Source of the DNA: Metabacillus endolithicus | Lineage (GTDB): Bacteria; Bacillota; Bacilli; Bacillales; Bacillaceae | Assembly: GCF_023078335.1 (NCBI RefSeq) | Contig: NZ_CP095550.1 | Span: forward strand, 744,001-808,000 | Direction of reading: 5' to 3' | Length of the DNA stretch: 64,000 nucleotides | Part shown: positions 20,535 through 30,223 of the stretch, piece by piece | How the letters are laid out: each line of letters begins with the position of its first letter | Position numbering within the stretch: the stretch's first letter is position 1 | Notes under the pieces: model-generated | What the model was told of the DNA's origin: nothing | Seen by the model: only the letters and a program-made list of their open reading frames with translations | The model's database searches: none | Translations under genes and position numbers: made by a program

Positions 20535-21686
20535 TTATTTTAATTTTTTTAATTGATCTCCAATCATTTCACCTAATTGAAAACCTGAAGAAGATTCTTC
20601 TTGTGCTGCTTGATAATTTGTCAAATCTTCATTTGATGCTTTTGTCGTTTCTTCTAATTCACGAATACTTAGAGAAATACGTTTATCAGATTCATTTATA
20701 TCTAATACTTTTACTTTCACTTCTTGATTTTCTTCAAGAACTTCTTGTGGAGTACCAATATGTTTGTTTGAAATTTGTGAAATATGAACAAGTCCTTCTA
20801 CACCAGGTTGAATTTCAACAAATGCACCAAACGATACTAAACGTTTAACTACACCATCTAGAACATCACCAGGTTTTACATTATTAGTAACGTTAGCCCA
20901 AGGTCCAGGCAGAGTTTCTTTAATTGATAATGATATTCTTTCATTATCACGATCTATTCCAAGAACTTTAACGGTTACTTTTTGTCCTTCTTCCACTACA
21001 TCTGATGGTTTGTCAATATGACTATGTGATAATTGTGAAATGTGAACTAAACCATCAATTCCACCAATATCAACAAATGCACCAAAATCTGTTAGGCGTT
21101 GAACTGTTCCTTCGATTGTGGAACCAACATTTATAGAATCAAGTATTTCTGATTTCTTTTCATTTTGCTCTTTTTCAATTACTGCACGATGTGAGAGAAT
21201 GACACGATTTTTTTCACGATCTAATTCTACAACAATTAAAGAAAGAGTTTTCCCCATATAATCAGAGAAGTCCTCAACAAAATGAGCTTCGACTAAAGAT
21301 GCAGGAATAAAGCCTCTTACACCTAAATCAACAACAAGTCCGCCTTTTACAACATCTTTAACTTCTGCATTAAAAACTTCTTTAGATTCATATTTTTGTT
21401 CTAATGCATCCCATGCTTTTTCAGCATCAACGGCTCTTTTTGAAAGCACTAACGCTTCTTCTTCCACCTTTAAAACCTTTAATTCTAGTTCATCATTTTC
21501 ATTTATTACATCAGAAGCCTTTTCCACATGAAGACTAGAAAGTTCGCTGATTGGAATGATACCGGAATGCTTACAATTTTCTATTTCGACAATCACCTGT
21601 TTTTCTTCAACCTTTGTTACGATTCCTTTTACAACATCACCAACTTCAGGTGTTTCCACTTGAACACTGTTTAGTTCTTCTACCAT
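20535..21686 (-). CDS. ypfD: S1-domain RNA-binding protein (YpfD, RpsA homologue)
   Basis: 383 aa made of four S1 RNA-binding repeats, each ending in a VLxxDxxxxRISLS-like strand (for example GIDRDNERISLS, DINESDKRISLS). The full open frame runs to 21746. AAGGAGGT seven bases before the ATG at 21686 (MVEELNSVQVE) fixes the start. Related to ribosomal protein S1 but shorter; in B. subtilis it is not essential. It heads a short unit with fni. Confidence 0.93.
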   Translation of the reverse strand: MVEELNSVQVETPEVGDVVKGIVTKVEEKQVIVEIENCKHSGIIPISELSSLHVEKASDVINENDELELKVLKVEEEALVLSKRAVDAEKAWDALEQKYESKEVFNAEVKDVVKGGLVVDLGVRGFIPASLVEAHFVEDFSDYMGKTLSLIVVELDREKNRVILSHRAVIEKEQNEKKSEILDSINVGSTIEGTVQRLTDFGAFVDIGGIDGLVHISQLSHSHIDKPSDVVEEGQKVTVKVLGIDRDNERISLSIKETLPGPWANVTNNVKPGDVLDGVVKRLVSFGAFVEIQPGVEGLVHISQISNKHIGTPQEVLEENQEVKVKVLDINESDKRISLSIRELEETTKASNEDLTNYQAAQEESSSGFQLGEMIGDQLKKLK

Positions 21687-21853
21687 CTCAATTACCTCCT
21701 TGTCAAAACCTGTGCGACTTTTGATAAAATATATGTATGCTTTCATTTTATTAAAGAATCATAAATTCCCCCAAAAATAAAATGAAAAATACGTCCTACT
21801 TAAACTTCTAATAAATGCTACTTTTTGTCAAGTAAGAAGTATTAAGATTTACA

Positions 21854-22429
21854 TTATTTTTGGATAAGTTTACCTATTTCTTCCATAATAATAGATGTCA
21901 TTTCTTCGGTACTAATTTTTTTCTCACGATATTCTTCCATATTTATTGGCTTTCCGTATACAACTCTTAGCGTTGAAAAAGATTTGTATGGTCCTATTAT
22001 AGCACAAGGAACAACTGCAGCTGTAGAACGAAGCGCAAAGAAACCGGCACCAGGCATACCCTTACCGAGTTTTCCATCTTTGCTTCTTGTACCTTCTGGG
22101 AATAATCCTAATACATTTCCTTCTTTAAGAACTTTTAATCCAGCTCTTAACGCTTCACGGTCGCCTCCACCACGCTTAACAGGAAATGTACCAAAATTGT
22201 TCAGTAATTGTTTCAAAACCGGCACTTGAAAAAGTTCGTCTTTTGCCATGAACAATACTTTTCTTGGAGCTGTAACCCCAACAACAGGTGGATCTAAATT
22301 ACTAATATGATTGGTACACAATAAGACCCCGCCCTCTTTGGGGAAATGCTCAAGTCCTTCTACTTTAATACGAAACGTTGGTTTTAAAATACCAGCAACA
22401 ACTGACCGGGCAAATGGATATAATGACAC
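21854..22429 (-). CDS. plsC: 1-acyl-sn-glycerol-3-phosphate acyltransferase PlsC
   Basis: Second acylation in phosphatidate synthesis, at the membrane. 191 aa. Acyltransferase block I is seen as NHISNLDPP (an NHxxxxD form of HX4D) near residue 40, and block III as FPEGTRSKDG. It begins 4 nt after cmk. Confidence 0.94.
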   Translation of the reverse strand: MSLYPFARSVVAGILKPTFRIKVEGLEHFPKEGGVLLCTNHISNLDPPVVGVTAPRKVLFMAKDELFQVPVLKQLLNNFGTFPVKRGGGDREALRAGLKVLKEGNVLGLFPEGTRSKDGKLGKGMPGAGFFALRSTAAVVPCAIIGPYKSFSTLRVVYGKPINMEEYREKKISTEEMTSIIMEEIGKLIQK

Positions 22430-22433
22430 GTTA

Positions 22434-23107
22434 TCAAAGCCTTTCTTCTAAATAATCTTCTATTTTTCTAACAACATCTTGGATAGACAAAGCTGTGGTG
22501 TCAATTTCAATCGCATCTTCTGCCTTCTTCAGAGGAGCAACCTCTCTTTCGGAATCAAGCTTGTCACGATTTGCAATTTCTTGCTTTAGTTGTTCATAAT
22601 TAGAAGAAAATCCTTTTTTTACATTTTCCTCATGGCGTCTTTTTGCTCTCTCTTCAACAGATGCTCTTAAAAATATTTTTAATTCAGCATTAGGTAACAC
22701 ATGTGTACCTATATCTCGTCCGTCCATAACAACTCCGCCTTCAATTGCTAATTGACGTTGGCGTTTTAACATTTCTTCTCTTACTAATGAATGCATAGCA
22801 ACAAAGGAAACATTATTCGTTACTTCATTTGTTCGAATCACATCTGATACATTCTCACCATTTATCATGACAAGTTGTCCGTCTTTTGAAGGATGTAATT
22901 CTATTTTCATTTTAGATAGTATATCTGCCACAGCTTTTTCGTCTTTTAAATCGATCCCCTCTTGTAGCGCTTTAAATGTTAAAGCCCTGTACATGGCACC
23001 AGTATCTATGTATATATATGAGTAATCTTCTGCAATTATTTTAGCAACTGTACTTTTTCCAGCAGCCGCTGGTCCATCAATGGCCACCGATAATTTTTTT
23101 GCTCCAT
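22434..23107 (-). CDS. cmk: Cytidylate kinase Cmk (start separated from body by a one-base frameshift)
   Basis: Phosphorylates CMP/dCMP. The 217-aa body has the P-loop [32 protein letters not shown] and the LID region KRRHEEN. The expected start is the ATG at 23107 with GGAGGAAA upstream, but seven A residues (23094-23100) put it out of frame with the body. Eight would give [17 protein letters not shown] at 23087 is the only in-frame alternative and lacks a good ribosome binding site. A sequencing deletion in the A-run is the simplest reading, since cmk is normally required for healthy growth. Confidence 0.92.
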
Positions 23108-23296
23108 TATTTCCTCCAAATAGGTTTTTAGTCTAGTAGTCTTTTACGCCTTTGCTGGTGTAAAGAACTTATTTGGTATGAGAACTTAAAGAATTGAATC
23201 TGTAAATATAGGGTAAGTAGTTTTTACATATGGTTTTTGCTTAGACAAAATTGAAAAACAAATAAATGAAGCAGGCTTGAAGACACCTGCATCATG

Positions 23297-23482
23297 TTAT
23301 TGACTAAACGTTTCTAGCCATTCAGTAATTGTTATTTTGTTTACACCTTCATACTGGACAACTCGTGATAAGTAAGGTTGAACCGTGGTATTTTGTATAA
23401 GTACCTGTGCACATACTAGGGCAATGAATTGAATAACAATTAGTTTTATTAAAATTCGCTCAAATCGTTTCAATCCGCTCAA
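23297..23482 (-). CDS. ypfB: YpfB-like small protein (DUF5359)
   Basis: 61 aa with one membrane segment (about residues 11-28) and a short polar C-terminus ending EWLETFSQ. Size and position between cmk and the PilZ gene match B. subtilis YpfB. The function is unknown. Confidence 0.7.
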   Translation of the reverse strand: MSGLKRFERILIKLIVIQFIALVCAQVLIQNTTVQPYLSRVVQYEGVNKITITEWLETFSQ

Positions 23483-23523
23483 CTCCGGTATTTTTTTACT
23501 AGTATGCTTAAAAATACCAAAAA

Positions 23524-24183
23524 TTATTCGACTGTTAACCCTTTTCTACGAATGAGTATTTGTTGATTAAAGCAAAAGCGAATTAAAACCTGCCTGGTAT
23601 CTTCATCGATATTTTGAAACTCAATAGGTGCCTTAACAAATAAATCATGATCTGCAGGAATAAACCGAATGATTTTACCTTTTACTTTAATGTATTCAAT
23701 TCCTTCATTTTGAAATGGTAGGGAGAACCAAATAACAATTTCCTGTTTTTCTTTTAATTTGATAGATTTCGGAAGAAGTAATGCTGTTCCTCCTGCACTA
23801 ATATCAGCTGTAACTGCAGTAAAAGCTTGAAACTCATTTTGCAAAGAATGAATGGCTACATCTAGATTTGCATCAATACGTACAAATTGTCTTCTTTGAA
23901 TTTTGATTAATTGGTCATCACCAGGATACGTAAGTGAGATCATTGGAATATTTTCTTTTATTCGCCCTGTAACCTCTGTTTGAAAACGAAAAACACTTTC
24001 ATTCGAAACAAACGAAGCAACAAGTTGCGTCCCTAACATTAAGAAGGCTGAACGGCCTGTCTCTTGGTTTATAGGGTAATCAATATATAGTTTATTGCCC
24101 TTTTTTTCTACTAGTTTACATTTTAGTCTCTCTAATTTTGCGCCCTTCGTTTCTAACGAAATAACATCCCCAATTTTTATCAC
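23524..24183 (-). CDS. ypfA: PilZ-domain c-di-GMP receptor YpfA/MotI
   Basis: 219 aa from the GTG at 24183 (IKIGDVISLETKG); the open frame extends upstream to 24243 but that part is not family-like. The N-terminal YcgR-like domain (to about 95) is followed by a PilZ domain with the RxxxR motif RRQFVR and the D/NxSxxG motif DISAGGTAL. In B. subtilis the orthologue binds c-di-GMP and jams the flagellar stator. The start has only a weak ribosome binding site, so it is less sure than the rest. Confidence 0.9.
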   Translation of the reverse strand: MIKIGDVISLETKGAKLERLKCKLVEKKGNKLYIDYPINQETGRSAFLMLGTQLVASFVSNESVFRFQTEVTGRIKENIPMISLTYPGDDQLIKIQRRQFVRIDANLDVAIHSLQNEFQAFTAVTADISAGGTALLLPKSIKLKEKQEIVIWFSLPFQNEGIEYIKVKGKIIRFIPADHDLFVKAPIEFQNIDEDTRQVLIRFCFNQQILIRRKGLTVE

Positions 24184-24354
24184 AATATCACTCTTTCTTA
24201 TTGCTCTCTTTCTTATTAAAGCATGGACATATCCGTTGTGCAAGAGTGCAAATATTTATTCACCATTCTTATAGTGGAGATCAAATTAACTTATAAACAT
24301 CCTACATGTATTTTGATATTCGTCCAAAACAAGAAATACTCGTTTTAATATAAA

Positions 24355-24391
24355 AAGGATACCCAAGTCATAGTAAAGAAAGGGTATCCTT
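24355..24391 (-). terminator. Intrinsic terminator after the sleB-ypeB operon
   Basis: Stem AAGGATACCC/GGGTATCCTT, followed by TTTATATT on the minus strand, just beyond ypeB. Confidence 0.85.
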
Positions 24392-24404
24392 GCTCGTTTA
24401 CATA

Positions 24405-25745
24405 TTAAACATCTTGGAAGATTGGCTCTGGATTTTTTAATATTTCTACCTTTTCTTCCGTACCATCTTCTGCATTAATAAAAATCCTGTAAGTATCGTT
24501 TTCGATTGTTCCTAAAAATTCGTAGCAAAGTACTTCCTCTTTAAACTCATTTAAAATAAGAGCCAATCGGTCTTCTTGTACTTCTAAGCTAGGATTTAAC
24601 ATTTTAGCTGCTTCTTCTTTAGAAATCTTTGGTTTAGAAATATCACGTTTTTTATGAGCAGCTAAATAATCTCTTGCTGAAAAGCCAATCACTTGACCAT
24701 CGTCCAACGCTACTTTCATGCGAAGAGCATCGGGATATATTCTGACCCCATTCTCAATAGAAACAAATGAAAATACACCAACATTATCATATTGAGCACT
24801 TTCGAAAAGATCTAAATCTTTAAACCCGTGTTCATTTAAAAACTTCCTAGCATTTTCTGTTGCTTGGTTCAAGCTAATTTTCTTTTCCGCAACCTCTCTA
24901 TTCTGCACTAAGAATATTGGGTATCCACCCTTTTTCGTAATGTCCATGTTTATGTCTACTTTTTGTTCTTTATCATCCATGGAAACACTGAAAAATCCAT
25001 AACCTGCACCGTCACCATTTTCGGTTACTTTTATGTCAGTTACTTTATTCTCCACAAACTTCTTTGCTATTTTCTCAGCTTCTTCAGCATTTATTTCTTT
25101 TCCTTCTAAATTATCAAAACCTAAGTTTTTCTTCATAGAAGTAAGTGATGCACCAAATTGAGATTCAGAGTAACTTTTGACGTTTTCTTCGACTGTTTTT
25201 AACCCATCGACAATTGTATTATCCATTTGCTTTTGTCCTGAGGCTAAAGCAAGCTCAACATCCATCCATCTTAAGTTATTCTCTAAAACAAGACTTTGAA
25301 CTTTGCGTAACTCTTTTTGAACATCAGCAGCTTCTGAATACATTGATTTTAGTGTTTTATATTCTTTTTCGGTAAGCGGATCTTTTTCTAAATCACGAAC
25401 AGCTGCTTTGTAGCTAAAATCACTAATTCCAGCTAAAAACTCCTCTGTTTTATTGAAAGGTAATAAAGCTAAAGGTAACTGACCTACGTCTGATTGTGCT
25501 TCAGAAGTAATTCTCCAAACGTCTGCTAAAGCTGGAGATAACGACTCCCTTGAGTTCATAGCTAGAGTTGCACCGATTCTATCATGTAACTGATCAACAC
25601 GATAGGTTAAATCATGAAATGCGCGTTGATAACTATTTTCTGCTTGAATCAATACTGCACTTTTTTCTTGATGTTCTTTGTACCCCCAGTAAGAAGTACC
25701 AATTACAGCGATTGATAAAATTCCAATCAAAATTCCACGTATCAT
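24405..25745 (-). CDS. ypeB: Germination protein YpeB
   Basis: Needed to place and stabilise the cortex-lytic enzyme SleB in the spore. 446 aa. An N-terminal membrane anchor (residues 4-22) precedes a long helical domain and then tandem PepSY-like repeats from about residue 210 (for example AEKIAKKFVENKV, ATENARKFLNEHG). It starts 15 nt after sleB, the standard operon order. Confidence 0.96.
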   Translation of the reverse strand: MIRGILIGILSIAVIGTSYWGYKEHQEKSAVLIQAENSYQRAFHDLTYRVDQLHDRIGATLAMNSRESLSPALADVWRITSEAQSDVGQLPLALLPFNKTEEFLAGISDFSYKAAVRDLEKDPLTEKEYKTLKSMYSEAADVQKELRKVQSLVLENNLRWMDVELALASGQKQMDNTIVDGLKTVEENVKSYSESQFGASLTSMKKNLGFDNLEGKEINAEEAEKIAKKFVENKVTDIKVTENGDGAGYGFFSVSMDDKEQKVDINMDITKKGGYPIFLVQNREVAEKKISLNQATENARKFLNEHGFKDLDLFESAQYDNVGVFSFVSIENGVRIYPDALRMKVALDDGQVIGFSARDYLAAHKKRDISKPKISKEEAAKMLNPSLEVQEDRLALILNEFKEEVLCYEFLGTIENDTYRIFINAEDGTEEKVEILKNPEPIFQDV

Positions 25746-25760
25746 TGATCATCACCCCTT

Positions 25761-27068
25761 CTATTCACAGAAAATATGCTTCCCGATACGTTTAATCTGT
25801 GGTCTTCCCCAAATCCAAGAACTGGTAGCTGTATCTGGGTTAAAGTAATACACTGCATTTCCGGTCGGGTCAAATCCATTAATTGCATCTAAAACAGCTT
25901 TTTTTGCTGATTCATTTGGAGTTAACCAAATTTGCCCATCTGCTACTGCAGTAAAGGCTCGTGGTTCAAAAATAACTCCTGAAACAGTATTTGGGAAAGT
26001 TGCACTATTAACTCGGTTTAAAATGACAGCCGCAACAGCAACTTGTCCGATATATGGCTCACCACGAGCTTCTCCATAAACAGCATTTGCCATTAGCTTA
26101 ATATCATTTTGTGAAAATCCGTTCGGCATGTTTACTGCAGTTGAATCCTTTTGATCTTGCTTCTTTTGCTGCTGTTGTTGCTGTTGATTCTGTTGTTGTT
26201 GTTCTTGTTGCTGTTGATTCTGCTGTTGTTGTTCTTGTTGCTGCTGATTCTGTTGCTGTTGTTCTTGTTGCTGCTGATTCTGTTGCTGTTGTTCTTGTTG
26301 CTGCTGATTCTGTTGCTGTTGTTTTTGTTGCTGCTGATTCTGTTGCTCTTGAGTCTGTTGCTGCTGATTCTGTTGCTGTTGTTTTTGTTGCTGCTGATTC
26401 TGTTGCTGTTGTTTTTGTTGCTGCTGATTCTGTTGCTGTTGTTTTTGTTGCTGCTGATTCTGTTGCTGTTGTTTTTGTTGCTGCTGATTCTGTTGCTGTT
26501 GTTTTTGTTGCTGCTGATTCTGTTGTTGTTCTTGTTGCTGCTGATTCTGTTGCTCTTGAGTCTGTTGTTGCTGCTGGTTATTTGCTTGAGCTTTATATTG
26601 CTTTTCTTGCTGAATTCGTCTTTGCTCCGCAATCTTCCTCGCTTTTTGAATTTGCTGCTCTGACGGTGCAGATTGAATATCTAACGGGACTCCGCCATAA
26701 TGTGTGAATCTTCTTCCTTGGTTAATTTGTTTGTAAACCCAATCACTATAAAATTTAGTTGATCTTTGTAACATATCCTTTGTTTTTTGTCCAACTAAGC
26801 CATCAACTTCCTCTAGACCAAACATATCTTGGAAATTCTTAACTGCCCAATACGTACTCCATCCGTAGACTCCATCAATCGGGCCATGATAATATCCGTT
26901 ATATTGAAGCCTTGCCTGCAATTCAATTACATCACTTCCCGTTGCACCTCTTTGAATGGTTTGATCTGAAAAAGCATGTGCTACAGAAACGCCTTGTGAA
27001 AGAAATTGAAATGTGATAGATGTAAAAGCCATTACCACAACTATCAGCATTATGCGCATGTTTTTCAT
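25761..27068 (-). CDS. sleB: Spore cortex-lytic enzyme SleB with Gln-rich repeat linker
   Basis: Lytic transglycosylase that degrades spore cortex at germination. Signal peptide at residues 1-32. A peptidoglycan-binding domain at about 38-100 contains the direct repeat type GATGSDVIELQARLQYNGYY. A linker follows, then the hydrolase_2 domain at about 315-435 with the catalytic Glu in YGEARGE (Glu332) and the VAAVILNR and FEPRAF segments. The family is usually about 300 aa. Here the extra length is a Gln/Asn/Lys/Glu stretch at residues 163-302, encoded by a 30-bp repeat. Both functional domains look intact. Confidence 0.95.
   Translation of the reverse strand: MKNMRIMLIVVVMAFTSITFQFLSQGVSVAHAFSDQTIQRGATGSDVIELQARLQYNGYYHGPIDGVYGWSTYWAVKNFQDMFGLEEVDGLVGQKTKDMLQRSTKFYSDWVYKQINQGRRFTHYGGVPLDIQSAPSEQQIQKARKIAEQRRIQQEKQYKAQANNQQQQQTQEQQNQQQQEQQQNQQQQKQQQQNQQQQKQQQQNQQQQKQQQQNQQQQKQQQQNQQQQKQQQQNQQQQTQEQQNQQQQKQQQQNQQQQEQQQQNQQQQEQQQQNQQQQEQQQQNQQQQEQQQQNQQQQQQQKKQDQKDSTAVNMPNGFSQNDIKLMANAVYGEARGEPYIGQVAVAAVILNRVNSATFPNTVSGVIFEPRAFTAVADGQIWLTPNESAKKAVLDAINGFDPTGNAVYYFNPDTATSSWIWGRPQIKRIGKHIFCE
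26163..26582 (-). repeat. 30-bp coding minisatellite within sleB
   Basis: About 13-14 tandem 30-bp units, each encoding a 10-aa unit of the form NQQQQ(K/E)QQQQ with occasional Thr-Gln-Glu variants. Units differ mainly at the K/E codon and at CAA/CAG wobble positions, and blocks of identical units lie adjacent, which suggests expansion by slippage or unequal crossover. The antisense strand shows long Leu- or Val-rich open frames purely as a by-product. Confidence 0.95.
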
Positions 27069-27240
27069 GTTGCTGCCTCCTCAAGTAGATGTAGTTGCTT
27101 AAACGTATTTTTTGTAGTCTTTGGTATTTTATTCATACTAAATAAAGACTTATCCAAAAGAAACAATTGATGGCAGCAAATCCTTTCAAAGATGATTTCT
27201 TAAAAACTCTTTAAAATCACGATGTTATCGAAATAAAAAA

Positions 27241-27257
27241 ACTGCCATTAAGGCAGT
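27241..27257 (-). terminator. Intrinsic terminator at the end of prsW
   Basis: Stem ACTGCC/GGCAGT followed by TTTTTTTATTTC on the minus strand; the stem contains the prsW stop codon. Confidence 0.7.
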
Positions 27258-27910
27258 CTTGAATCAAATATCTTAATTCTTGCTTTTTTGGCTTTGTGTA
27301 AAGCGAACCACCAAAGAAACAGCATAAATGGAACCATAATATATTTCCAGTTAAAGTAATTTAATAAAATTGAATCATAAACAGTGTGTAATAAGATAGG
27401 GATTGAACAAGATAGAACTATCCACTTTGTTCGATTTTTGATAATTGAAAATTTCCCTTTCCCTAAATAATATCCCATAATAACTCCAAATAGAGCATGA
27501 CTTGATACTGGTAAAATAGCGCGGCCTAATGCGTATTCGACTCCATTTGCAAATAAATAAATAATATTCTCTAAAGTAGCAAATCCAAGAGAAACAGCAA
27601 CACCATAGACAATACCATCGTAATGTTCATTAAATTGAACATGTTGATAGATCGTAAAAAATAAGACGAACCATTTGAAAAACTCTTCTAAAAATCCTAC
27701 AGCAATAAAAGTATATAAAAATTCAGAAGTAAACACTTTTTCAACTTCTAATACATATTGAATAAACATTATCGGAAAAACAAGCAGAGCCCCAAAGATA
27801 AATGAACGCAACACTAAATAGACCGGCTCTGATTCGTACTGATCTCTTAAGTAAAAATAACTTAATAGTGCCAGACCCGGGGCAATGCCCGCAGATATAA
27901 TTTCAATCAT
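27248..27910 (-). CDS. prsW: PrsW-type intramembrane protease
   Basis: Multi-spanning membrane metalloprotease; in B. subtilis PrsW makes the first cut of anti-sigma factor RsiW. 220 aa. The conserved EEFFKW motif lies near residue 76, further membrane segments carry FATLEN and the [12 protein letters not shown] motif, and HTVYDSILL lies near the C-terminus. It lies upstream of sleB on the same strand. Confidence 0.93.
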   Translation of the reverse strand: MIEIISAGIAPGLALLSYFYLRDQYESEPVYLVLRSFIFGALLVFPIMFIQYVLEVEKVFTSEFLYTFIAVGFLEEFFKWFVLFFTIYQHVQFNEHYDGIVYGVAVSLGFATLENIIYLFANGVEYALGRAILPVSSHALFGVIMGYYLGKGKFSIIKNRTKWIVLSCSIPILLHTVYDSILLNYFNWKYIMVPFMLFLWWFALHKAKKARIKIFDSRLP

Positions 27911-28058
27911 TTACAGGCCTCTTCTCCAAAATATCTTTTTATCTATTTAAAAGATTTTTTTATTCATGTAAGATTAACTTTATTAATCGTATCATGTTAT
28001 CGTAGAATTGAAAATGACAGAAATAAGCAGAATTTTATAGATTGAAGGAGTTTTCGTC

Positions 28059-29035
28059 ATGTCGAGAAAAAACATTTTACTTATTCACACTGGTGGAACC
28101 ATTTCAATGAAGGAAGACGAAGAAACAGGAGAGGTTAAACCTGGAGAAAAAAACCCTCTAGTTGAACATATAAAAGAGGTACCTGATATTAACCTCATCT
28201 CAACAGAACTGTTTCACTTACCTTCCCCACATATTACACCATTAAATATGTTACAAATTAAAAATTATATAGAAGAAATGAAAAAAATAAAAAATATTGA
28301 TGGGGTTGTTATTACACATGGAACAGATACGTTAGAGGAAACTGCCTATTTCCTTGATGTAACGTTATCTTTATCAATTCCAATCGTTCTTACAGGTGCG
28401 ATGAGATCAAGTAATGAGCTAGGATCAGATGGGCTTTATAATCTTTTATCAGCCTTAAAAGTAGCTGCATCAGATTATGCCAAAAACATGGGAGTTTTGG
28501 TTGTAATGAATGATGAAATTCATACTGCAAAAAACGTAACCAAAACACATACAAGTAATGTGGCAACTTTTCAAAGTTCCCGCAATATGGACCAATCGGA
28601 ATGGTAAACAAAGGGGGCGTTTTCTTTCATCACACCCCTATTGTTACTAATCCACTACATGTTGAATCTCTAGATAAAAATGTTTTCTTAATCAAAGTGT
28701 TTGCTGGAATGGACGACAGTCTGCTAAATGGGATAGAACAGCTACAGCCTGATGGATTAGTGATAGAAGCTTTAGGACAAGGCAACGTGCCACCTATGAT
28801 GGTGCCAGGGATCACGAACTTACTAAATAAGAAAATACCGATTGTTCTTGTATCTCGCTGTTTTAATGGCATTGCTCAAGATGTATATGGATATGAAGGT
28901 GGGGGACGACAGTTAAAAGAATTAGGTGTTATTTTTAGCAATGGACTAAATGGGCAAAAAGCAAGAATCAAGCTAATGATTGCACTAGAAACAACAAAAG
29001 ATCAACAAACTCTTGAAACGATTTTTGCAACGTAA
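28059..29035 (+). pseudogene. ansA: L-asparaginase AnsA (frameshifted)
   Basis: Cytosolic type I asparaginase, hydrolysing Asn to Asp and ammonia. The first frame (28059-28607) has the catalytic HTGGTISM and THGTDTLEETA motifs. The second (28601-29035) supplies the C-terminal domain GMVNKGGVFFHHTPIV to the end. The expected joint TFQSPQYGPIG is broken at 28576-28581, where two bases (or one missing) shift the frame, so translation would stop at about 182 aa. The start has a GAAGGAG ribosome binding site. It is isolated, with no ansB next to it. Confidence 0.88.
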
Positions 29036-29047
29036 ACACTATAAAAA

Positions 29048-29076
29048 AACAGGGAGCACAAATCTGTCTCCCTGTT
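29048..29076. terminator. Bidirectional terminator between ansA and ypdA
   Basis: Stem AACAGGGAG/CTCCCTGTT with T-rich flanks on both strands, between convergent genes. Confidence 0.8.
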
Positions 29077-30040
29077 ATTGTTTATTGCGGAGTGCTTCAT
29101 ATATTAACTGACCGTGAAATCGTCCATTCTCAATAAATATTTCGTTTGCATTATTTCCAGCTGCAATAACACCTGCAATAAAAATCCCTTCAACATTTGT
29201 CTCCATTGTATCTGGGTTGTGAGTCGGTCGACCAGTGTCAGCATTGATTGTTACGCCCATATTTCTGAGAAATTTATGATCTGGATGATAGCCCGTCATA
29301 GCAAAAACAAAATCATTCTTTATCTGCTTCTCTTCATCATTCACAATATATTTAACGGATGTTTCCCCAATCTCAAGAACATGTGCTTGAAACTCCATTT
29401 TTATTATTTCATTTTTAACAAGTGATTCAAATTCAGGCAAAATCCATGGTTTTACACTTTTAGAGTACTCAGCTCCCCTGTATAAAACGGTTACCCTTGC
29501 TCCTGCTTTAACCAATTCTAACGCAGCATCAACACTTGAGTTCTTACCACCAATAACGACGACATCTTTATCAAAGTATGGATGTGCTTCCTTAAAATAA
29601 TGAAAAACTTTTGGTAAATCTTCACCAGGTATATTCATTAAATTTGGATGATCATAATACCCTGTTGCGATCACAACCTGTCTTGCTTCATACGTTTGTT
29701 TATTTGTTATAACAATAAATTTTTGATTTTCATTTTTTTCGATTTTTTCAACTTTTTCAAAAGCATGAATTCTCAGTTGTTTTCTTTTTACAACTTCACG
29801 ATAATAAGCCAGAGCTTGGTTACGAACCGGCTTACGATTTTCAGTAATAAAAGGTATATTTCCAATTTCTAATTTTTCACTAGAACTGAAAAATGTTTGA
29901 TGTGTAGGATAGTGATAGATTGCATTCACGACATTTCCTTTTTCTATAACAAGTGGTTTAATACCAAGTTCTTCTAATTCAATTGCTGCAGACAATCCAC
30001 ATGGACCTCCACCTACAATAATTATTTCTTCCTTTATCAA
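29075..30040 (-). CDS. ypdA: Bacillithiol disulfide reductase YpdA (Bdr)
   Basis: FAD/NADPH-dependent oxidoreductase that reduces bacillithiol disulfide. 321 aa. FAD-binding GGGPCGLSAAIELEELG lies at residues 9-25, a second Rossmann motif is seen as VVIGGKNSSVDAALELVKAG, and AMTGYHPD and GVIAAGNNANEIF occur near the C-terminus. The Cys in GPCGLS is the family's conserved active cysteine. Confidence 0.93.
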   Translation of the reverse strand: MIKEEIIIVGGGPCGLSAAIELEELGIKPLVIEKGNVVNAIYHYPTHQTFFSSSEKLEIGNIPFITENRKPVRNQALAYYREVVKRKQLRIHAFEKVEKIEKNENQKFIVITNKQTYEARQVVIATGYYDHPNLMNIPGEDLPKVFHYFKEAHPYFDKDVVVIGGKNSSVDAALELVKAGARVTVLYRGAEYSKSVKPWILPEFESLVKNEIIKMEFQAHVLEIGETSVKYIVNDEEKQIKNDFVFAMTGYHPDHKFLRNMGVTINADTGRPTHNPDTMETNVEGIFIAGVIAAGNNANEIFIENGRFHGQLIYEALRNKQ

Positions 30041-30223
30041 TGAATTTCTCTCCCAACTTTAAGGGTTAATGTTTAAACGTAAATTTCGATACTTACCAAG
30101 AAAAATAAAAAAGAGAATGACCAAGTCAGCCCTCCTACTCAGGTCAATTACTCTATTGTGAAGAGTAAAGAGTATGAGCGGCTAGACATATAAGTCACCC
30201 TCTTATATCATGTAAGATTTTTC

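Noticed and set aside
26163..26582. Regular 30-bp repeats resembling a CRISPR array
   Set aside because: There are no unique spacers; the repeats are contiguous, coding and in frame within sleB.
26111..26707. Long plus-strand open frames rich in Val/Ala or Leu, and a third minus-strand frame rich in Ser/Asn
   Set aside because: They are alternative readings of the sleB 30-bp repeat, with no start signals; sleB itself has intact domains in its own frame.
27069..27140. Possible sigma-G promoter before sleB
   Set aside because: A GAATA-like -35 is present but no acceptable -10 at the right spacing; I could not support it from sequence alone.
30110..30170. Possible hairpin upstream of ypdA and downstream of nothing obvious on the plus strand
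   Set aside because: Only a five-base stem (TGACC/GGTCA) with a long loop; too weak to call, although it could end gudB transcription.
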